Part shown: positions 59,660 through 64,000 of the stretch, piece by piece
How the letters are laid out: each line of letters opens with the position of its first letter
How positions within the stretch are numbered: position 1 is the stretch's first letter
Origin: Hydrogenophaga palleronii_A
GTDB lineage: Bacteria; Pseudomonadota; Gammaproteobacteria; Burkholderiales; Burkholderiaceae_C
DNA: 64,000 nt
Direction: 5' to 3'
Assembly (NCBI RefSeq): GCF_031457455.1
Contig: NZ_JAVDWU010000001.1
Location: 1-64,000 of the forward strand
The notes under the pieces: model-generated
The model's input: the letters and a program-made list of their open reading frames with translations, nothing else
Told to the model about the DNA's origin: nothing
The model's database searches: none
Made by a program: the position numbers and the translations under genes

Positions 59660-62074
59660 ATGCAGCAGATCATTCGGCAGATCGCCACAGAAATCAGGGT
59701 TGAGGAACGGCAGGTGCAGGCCGCCGTGGAGTTGCTTGACGGCGGGGCCACGGTGCCCTTCATCGCGCGCTACCGCAAGGAAGTGACCGGCGGGTTGGAC
59801 GACATCCAGCTGCGCGAACTGGAACACCGCCTGGGCTATTTGCGTGAGCTGGAAGACCGCCGTGGGGTGGTGCTCAAGAGCATCGACGAACAGGGCAAGC
59901 TCACCGATGCCTTGCGTGCTGCCATTGCCAATGCGCCCACCAAGCAGGAACTGGAAGACCTGTACCTGCCCTTCAAGCAGAAGCGCCGCACCAAGGGTCA
60001 GATCGCACGGGAATTCGGCATCGAGCCGCTGGCCGACAAACTCTGGGCCGACCCCACGCTGGACCCTGCCGTGGAGGCAGCGGCCTTCACCCGCGAGCCC
60101 GAGGTGTTGGACGACGGCAAGCCCGGTGCCGATTTTTCCACCGTGCCCGCCGTGCTGGACGGCGTGCGCGACATCCTCTCCGAACGCTGGGCCGAAGACG
60201 CCGCCTTGCTGCAGAACCTGCGCGAATGGCTCTGGAGCGAAGGCCTGCTCAAGAGCACGCTGGTGGCCGGCAAGGACGAGAACGCACCCGAGGTGGCCAA
60301 GTTCCGCGACTATTTTGATTACGACGAACCCATTGGCCGCGTGCCCTCGCACCGCGCGCTGGCCGTGTTCCGCGGCCGGGCGCTGGAAATCCTGGACGCC
60401 AAGCTGGTGCTGCCCGAGCCGGAAACGCCTGCGGGAGCCAAGCCCGGGCCGGTGGTGTCGCTGGCCGAAGGCCGCGTCGCCCTGCACCTGGGCTGGAGCC
60501 ACAAGGGCCGCGCGGCCGATGACCTGCTGCGCAAGTGCGTGGCCTGGACGTGGCGCGTGAAGCTCTCGCTCTCCAGCGAACGCGATCTGTTCGCCCGCCT
60601 GCGCGAAAGCGCCGAGGCGGTGGCGATCAAGGTGTTTGCCGACAACCTGCGCGACCTGCTGCTGGCCGCACCCGCTGGCCCCCGTGTGGTCATGGGGCTG
60701 GACCCGGGCATTCGCACCGGCGTGAAAGTGGCGGTGGTGGACGCCACCGGCAAGCTGGTGGACACCGCCACCGTGTACCCGCACGAACCCCGGCGCGACT
60801 GGGAAGGTTCGTTGCACACCCTGGCCAAGCTGAGCGAGAAGCACGGCGTGAACCTGATCGCCATTGGCAATGGCACCGCCAGCCGGGAAACCGACAAGCT
60901 GGCGGCCGACCTGATCAAGCTGGTGCAAAAGGGCACCGACGCCAGCCACCCCTGCCACGGCCTGCAGAAGGTGGTGGTGAGCGAGGCGGGCGCCTCGGTG
61001 TATTCCGCCAGTGAATTCGCTTCGCAGGAAATGCCCGACGTGGACGTGAGCCTGCGGGGCGCTGCCAGCATTGCGCGGCGCCTGCAGGACCCGCTCGCCG
61101 AGCTGGTGAAGATCGACCCCAAGAGCATTGGCGTGGGCCAGTACCAGCACGACGTGAACCAGAGCGAGCTCGCGCGCACGCTGGACACCGTGGTGGAAGA
61201 CTGCGTGAACGGCGTGGGCGTGGACCTGAACACGGCCAGCGTGCCGCTGCTGTCCAGGGTGTCGGGCCTCTCGGGCAGCGTGGCCAAGGCCGTGGTGCGT
61301 TGGCGTGAAACGCATGGCGCATTCAAGAACCGCAAGCAGCTGATGGAAGTGGCCGGCCTGGGTGCCAAGACCTTTGAGCAGAGCGCAGGCTTTCTGCGCA
61401 TTCGCGGTGGCGACAACCCGCTGGACATGACCGGTGTGCATCCGGAAACCTACCCAGTGGTCGAGCAGATCATGGAAAAGACCGGCAAGCCGGTGGCCGA
61501 CCTGATGGGCCGCGCCGACATGCTCAAGACGCTGCGACCCGAACTGTTCGCCAACGAGCGGTTTGGCGTGATCACTGTGAAAGACATTCTGGGCGAGCTG
61601 GAAAAGCCCGGCCGCGACCCGCGCCCGGACTTCCAGGTGGCGCGCTTCAACGACGGTGTGGAAGACATCGCCGACCTGCGCGAAGGCATGATCCTCGAAG
61701 GCACGGTGAGCAACGTGGCCCAGTTCGGCGCCTTCATCGACCTGGGCGTGCACCAGGACGGTCTGGTGCACGTGAGCCAGCTGGCCAACCGCTTTGTGAA
61801 CGACGCGCGCGAGGTGGTGAAGACCGGCGACATCGTCAAGGTCAAGGTCATGGAAGTGGACGTGGCGCGCAAACGCATTGGCCTGTCCATGAAGCTCGAT
61901 GCCGAGCCTGGGCGGCGCGATCGCGATGCCGGCGCGGCGCGCGACAACCGCTTCGAGCCGGCGCGCCCGGGGCAGCGGGGAGGTCGCGCCGCGCCCCAGG
62001 GTGGCGGGCAAGCGGCGACGCCTTCGGCCATGGCATCAGCGTTTGCCAAGTTGCAGGGCCGCGACAAGCGCTGA
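59660..62074 (+). CDS. tex: Tex-like RNA-binding transcription accessory protein
   Basis: 804 residues with the Tex order: N-terminal helical domain (about 1-320), YqgF RNase-H-like fold with MGLDPGIRTGVKVAVVD (about 350), HhH motifs (about 515-580, NTASVPLLSRVSGLS), and an S1 RNA-binding domain (about 675-750, LEGTVSNVAQFGAFIDLGVHQDGLVH by positions). A basic Arg/Gly-rich tail follows. A cytoplasmic protein needed for normal transcription and stress survival. The ATG at 59660 starts the conserved MQQIIRQIATE; the open frame runs further upstream without sense. Confidence 0.93.
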   Translation: MQQIIRQIATEIRVEERQVQAAVELLDGGATVPFIARYRKEVTGGLDDIQLRELEHRLGYLRELEDRRGVVLKSIDEQGKLTDALRAAIANAPTKQELEDLYLPFKQKRRTKGQIAREFGIEPLADKLWADPTLDPAVEAAAFTREPEVLDDGKPGADFSTVPAVLDGVRDILSERWAEDAALLQNLREWLWSEGLLKSTLVAGKDENAPEVAKFRDYFDYDEPIGRVPSHRALAVFRGRALEILDAKLVLPEPETPAGAKPGPVVSLAEGRVALHLGWSHKGRAADDLLRKCVAWTWRVKLSLSSERDLFARLRESAEAVAIKVFADNLRDLLLAAPAGPRVVMGLDPGIRTGVKVAVVDATGKLVDTATVYPHEPRRDWEGSLHTLAKLSEKHGVNLIAIGNGTASRETDKLAADLIKLVQKGTDASHPCHGLQKVVVSEAGASVYSASEFASQEMPDVDVSLRGAASIARRLQDPLAELVKIDPKSIGVGQYQHDVNQSELARTLDTVVEDCVNGVGVDLNTASVPLLSRVSGLSGSVAKAVVRWRETHGAFKNRKQLMEVAGLGAKTFEQSAGFLRIRGGDNPLDMTGVHPETYPVVEQIMEKTGKPVADLMGRADMLKTLRPELFANERFGVITVKDILGELEKPGRDPRPDFQVARFNDGVEDIADLREGMILEGTVSNVAQFGAFIDLGVHQDGLVHVSQLANRFVNDAREVVKTGDIVKVKVMEVDVARKRIGLSMKLDAEPGRRDRDAGAARDNRFEPARPGQRGGRAAPQGGGQAATPSAMASAFAKLQGRDKR

Positions 62075-62286
62075 AAAACACAGCCGCGTGTCGTTTACAT
62101 GGCACAGCGCCAACGCGGGGAAAAGTGTCTGAAAAGCACCGCAGGAGGTTGCAACTGAATGTTGCAAAGCGGTGTAAAGTGGACCGGTAGATCGCGCTGA
62201 TGGCGCGAAATTGTGTCTTCAAGTTTCCGGCGCAAGTGCCGATAAGCAAGGAAGACATCCCTCCACCGTCCTCTGGACTTCAGCTC

Positions 62287-63114
62287 ATGCAACTCGAAGC
62301 CCTGTTGAATTTCCCCGGCGCGCTGCCCAGTATGCCGCGCAGCATCGCGGACCTGTTGGTCGAGATGAACAAGGAAGACCCCAATCCCAAAAAGATTGCG
62401 GAACTGATCGGCCAGGATCCCGCTCTCACCACGCGCGTGCTGCGCCTGTCCAACTCCGCGTTCTTTCGCGTGAGCCGCAAGATCGGCAACGTGCAGGAAG
62501 CCGTGGCCATGCTGGGGCTGACCCATGTGCGTTCGCTGGTGATGGCCGCTGCGCTGGGTGCCAGCTTCAAGAATATTCCCGGCATCGACCTCAAGCAGTT
62601 CTGGCGCTACAGCCTGCGCGTGGCCGACATTTCTCGCTCGCTCGCCGGGGTGTTGCGGCAGAACGAGGGCAACGCTTTCACGGCCGGGCTGATTCATGCC
62701 ATCGGCATTCTGGTGATGCACATCGCCATGCCCGACGAGATGGTGCCGGTGGACATGGGGACCTCGCCGCTCGATCTGCAGCGCGCTGCCGCCGAGCGCA
62801 ATTACTTTGGTTACACCTACGCCGAAGTGGGGGCCGGCATGGCCGAGAAGTGGCAGTTCCCACAGGAGATGGTCTCCGCTCTGGCCAATCAGATCACACC
62901 GTTCGAGGGCGAGGCCTACGACCGGCTGGGTGGCTTGCTGCACCTGGCCTCCTGGCGCGCCCGCGCCGAGGAAATCCAGCTCGATGCCAGCGGCCTGGTG
63001 GCCACTTTCCCCGACATGATCGGTCTCACGCTGGGGCTGGATCTGGACAGCGTGCTGGAGAAGGACCCGACCGAGTGGTCGTTCAGTCAGGCGCTCGGTG
63101 CGTTTATAGATTGA
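62287..63114 (+). CDS. HDOD domain protein
   Basis: 275 residues, one HDOD domain (about 10-205; QDPALTTRVLRLSNSAFFRVS, MLGLTHVRSLVM and FTAGLIHAIGILVMHIAMP). HDOD proteins are signalling proteins related to HD phosphohydrolases but without the catalytic HD pair. The ATG at 62287 is chosen because the paralogue downstream starts at the same place (MQ-E-LL); an ATG at 62200 would add 29 unrelated residues. Followed by two tandem repeats and the paralogue. Confidence 0.85.
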   Translation: MQLEALLNFPGALPSMPRSIADLLVEMNKEDPNPKKIAELIGQDPALTTRVLRLSNSAFFRVSRKIGNVQEAVAMLGLTHVRSLVMAAALGASFKNIPGIDLKQFWRYSLRVADISRSLAGVLRQNEGNAFTAGLIHAIGILVMHIAMPDEMVPVDMGTSPLDLQRAAAERNYFGYTYAEVGAGMAEKWQFPQEMVSALANQITPFEGEAYDRLGGLLHLASWRARAEEIQLDASGLVATFPDMIGLTLGLDLDSVLEKDPTEWSFSQALGAFID

Positions 63115-63223
63115 CTCCCCCCTGCGCCGCTGACGCGGCTTCCCCCCTCTCTGGCGCGCCGTTGGCGCTTGGAGGGGGGACGGCATCTTGGGCCGGCGGA
63201 GCCGTCCCTTGCTGCCCCTGGAT
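63114..63223 (+). repeat. Dispersed palindromic intergenic repeat, copy E1
   Basis: Follows the stop of the first HDOD gene immediately. Contains CGCCGCTGACGCGGC, CCCCCCTCTC...GGAGGGGGG and CCGGCGGAGCCG. Nearly identical to copy E2, 141 bases further on. Confidence 0.75.
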
Positions 63224-63254
63224 TGATGCACTTTGCTCCGGAAGGTGGTTCGGC

Positions 63255-63364
63255 GCTCCCCCCTGTGCCGCTGACGCGGCTTCCCCCCTCTCTGGCGCGC
63301 CGTTGGCGCTTGGAGGGGGGACGGCATCTTGGGCCGGCGGAGCCGGACCCTCGGTGCCCTTGGA
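63255..63364 (+). repeat. Dispersed palindromic intergenic repeat, copy E2
   Basis: Second, almost identical unit, in direct orientation to E1. The two units and the promoter-like elements at 63449-63508 fill the 417-base gap between the HDOD genes. Confidence 0.75.
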
Positions 63365-63448
63365 CTGGGCGCATCCTCGCGCGTTGCGGGTCGCGCGCCG
63401 GTGTGGGTTGCCGCGTGCAGGCGTTAACCCGGGGTGGCCTCAAAACAG

Positions 63449-63476
63449 CTCAAGTCCGCCCCCCATCTGACGAAAT
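63449..63476 (+). promoter_or_regulatory. Possible sigma-28 (FliA)-type promoter before the second HDOD gene
   Basis: CTCAAGT at 63449-63455, 13 bases, then GACGAAAT at 63469-63476. This resembles the flagellar sigma-28 consensus (TAAAGTTT, N11, GCCGATAA), with similar overall spacing. Only pattern matching supports it. Confidence 0.35.
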
Positions 63477-63479
63477 AGA

Positions 63480-63508
63480 TTCAAACAGCGTATGTCCGTC
63501 TGTTTGAA
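63480..63508 (+). promoter_or_regulatory. Perfect inverted repeat TTCAAACAG-N11-CTGTTTGAA before the second HDOD gene
   Basis: 9-bp arms (63480-63488 and 63500-63508), 23 bases before the start codon at 63532. Either an operator overlapping the transcription start or a hairpin in the 5' leader. Confidence 0.55.
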
Positions 63509-63531
63509 CAGAACCTTCGCAGGTGTGCAGC

Positions 63532-64000
63532 ATGCAGATCGAAAAGCTCCTCAAGCAGCCCAGTGCGCTTCCTTCGGCACCCAAGGTGGTGCGCAAGCTG
63601 ATCGAGACGTTCGAGCAGGAGGACGTCGACATCATGCAGGCGGCGATGTTCATCGAGTCGGACCCGGTGCTCACGGCCAAGCTGCTCAAGCTGGCGAACT
63701 CGGCTTTTTTTGGACTGCACCGCTCGGTCACCAATGCCCGTGATGCCATCAGCGTGATGGGTTTGATCAAGGTGCGTGCGCTGGTGATTGGTGCTGCGCT
63801 TGGCGATAGCTTTCACACGGTGGGCAGCGTCAACCTCGGCCAGTTCTGGCGCTACAGCCTGAACTCGGCGAACCTGTCGCGCTATCTGGCGCTGCCCATC
63901 AGGATCGACGAGAACACCGCCTTCACTGCCGGTCTGATCCACGGCATTGGCGAGCTGGTGATGCACGTCGGCATGCCCGAGGCCATGATCGACCTGGACC
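63532..64000 (+). CDS. HDOD domain protein, 3' end beyond the window
   Basis: 156 codons are visible with no stop. Begins MQIEKLLKQPSALPSAPKVV and continues through SDPVLTAKLLKLANSAFFGL, VMGLIKVRALVIGAALGDSF and FWRYSLNSANLSRYLALP to GLIHGIGELVMHVGMPEAM, parallel to the upstream HDOD gene throughout. The two are tandem paralogues separated by two repeat units. The intact protein is expected to be about 275 residues. Confidence 0.85.
   Translation, partial: MQIEKLLKQPSALPSAPKVVRKLIETFEQEDVDIMQAAMFIESDPVLTAKLLKLANSAFFGLHRSVTNARDAISVMGLIKVRALVIGAALGDSFHTVGSVNLGQFWRYSLNSANLSRYLALPIRIDENTAFTAGLIHGIGELVMHVGMPEAMIDLD

Noticed and set aside
59285..62011. Very long open frame (908 codons) antisense to tex
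   Set aside because: It is a GC-bias shadow of the tex gene; its translation is His/Val/Gln-rich and matches no family, while the sense frame has all Tex domains.
63114..63364. Two direct repeats considered as a CRISPR-like array
   Set aside because: Only two units of about 110 bases with internal hairpins and a single 31-base gap; they belong to the dispersed intergenic repeat.

Overview
The window reads as chromosomal DNA of a GC-rich betaproteobacterium, most likely Burkholderiales/Comamonadaceae with a Hydrogenophaga-like gene set. The reasons are the near-textbook BktB thiolase, the Omp32-type porin, the DUF2975/XRE pair, the SelD fusion and a GC-rich palindromic repeat typical of that family. 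No rRNA, tRNA, insertion sequence, prophage or CRISPR array was seen. The first ~115 bases are abnormally homopolymeric, suggesting that the window starts at a contig end.

Layout. 1-9.2 kb, mostly minus strand: a core methionine synthase cut by the edge, a RavA/ViaA-like MoxR-VWA pair, BktB, a histidine phosphatase, then an OmpA lipoprotein-RluA-SDR run and a FecR-domain protein. 9.3-17 kb: dusC, gshA, a dienelactone hydrolase, a [2Fe-2S] ferredoxin, the GTPase YlqF and several small DUF proteins. 17-21.5 kb: a DsbG-like lipoprotein, an RcnB-like protein, TerB, and a YeeE/YedE pair coupled to a methyltransferase. 21.6-31 kb: DUF2975 + XRE regulator, an LRR-kinase, AraC, TTC38, an aldo/keto reductase, an atypical SRAP protein and a degenerate GGDEF protein. 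31-40 kb: a large secreted hydrolase, a Sel1 lipoprotein, an AI-2E permease, a porin, a LysR/EamA divergon and a DTW protein. 40-45 kb: a PPOX protein, then a GH24 lysozyme-type protein with a putative type IV secretion signal, preceded by a small secreted protein (candidate effector/immunity pair), EcsC and an M14 peptidase. 45-56 kb: housekeeping and accessory genes (a DUF3014/zinc peptidase pair, pcp, YihY, rluE, GIY-YIG-like, RidA, glsA, an EF-hand protein, a phosphotransferase) and a HepT toxin whose MntA partner is only a remnant. 56-64 kb: CheV, an NADH dehydrogenase-SelD fusion, Tex, and two HDOD paralogues, the second running off the end.

The most interesting locus is 41.0-43.1 kb. 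The protein combines an N-terminal GH24 muramidase, an RTX-like middle and a C-terminus resembling the XVIPCD signal of Xanthomonas bacteria-killing T4SS effectors, and the gene just upstream encodes an exported protein that fits an immunity role. Other notable points are six copies of a palindromic intergenic repeat, mostly right after stop codons, a SRAP protein with Ser in place of the catalytic Cys2, an in-frame 19-residue repeat in a methyltransferase, and palindromes upstream of the ferredoxin, DUF2975 and second HDOD genes. All calls are from reading the sequence; no database search was run.
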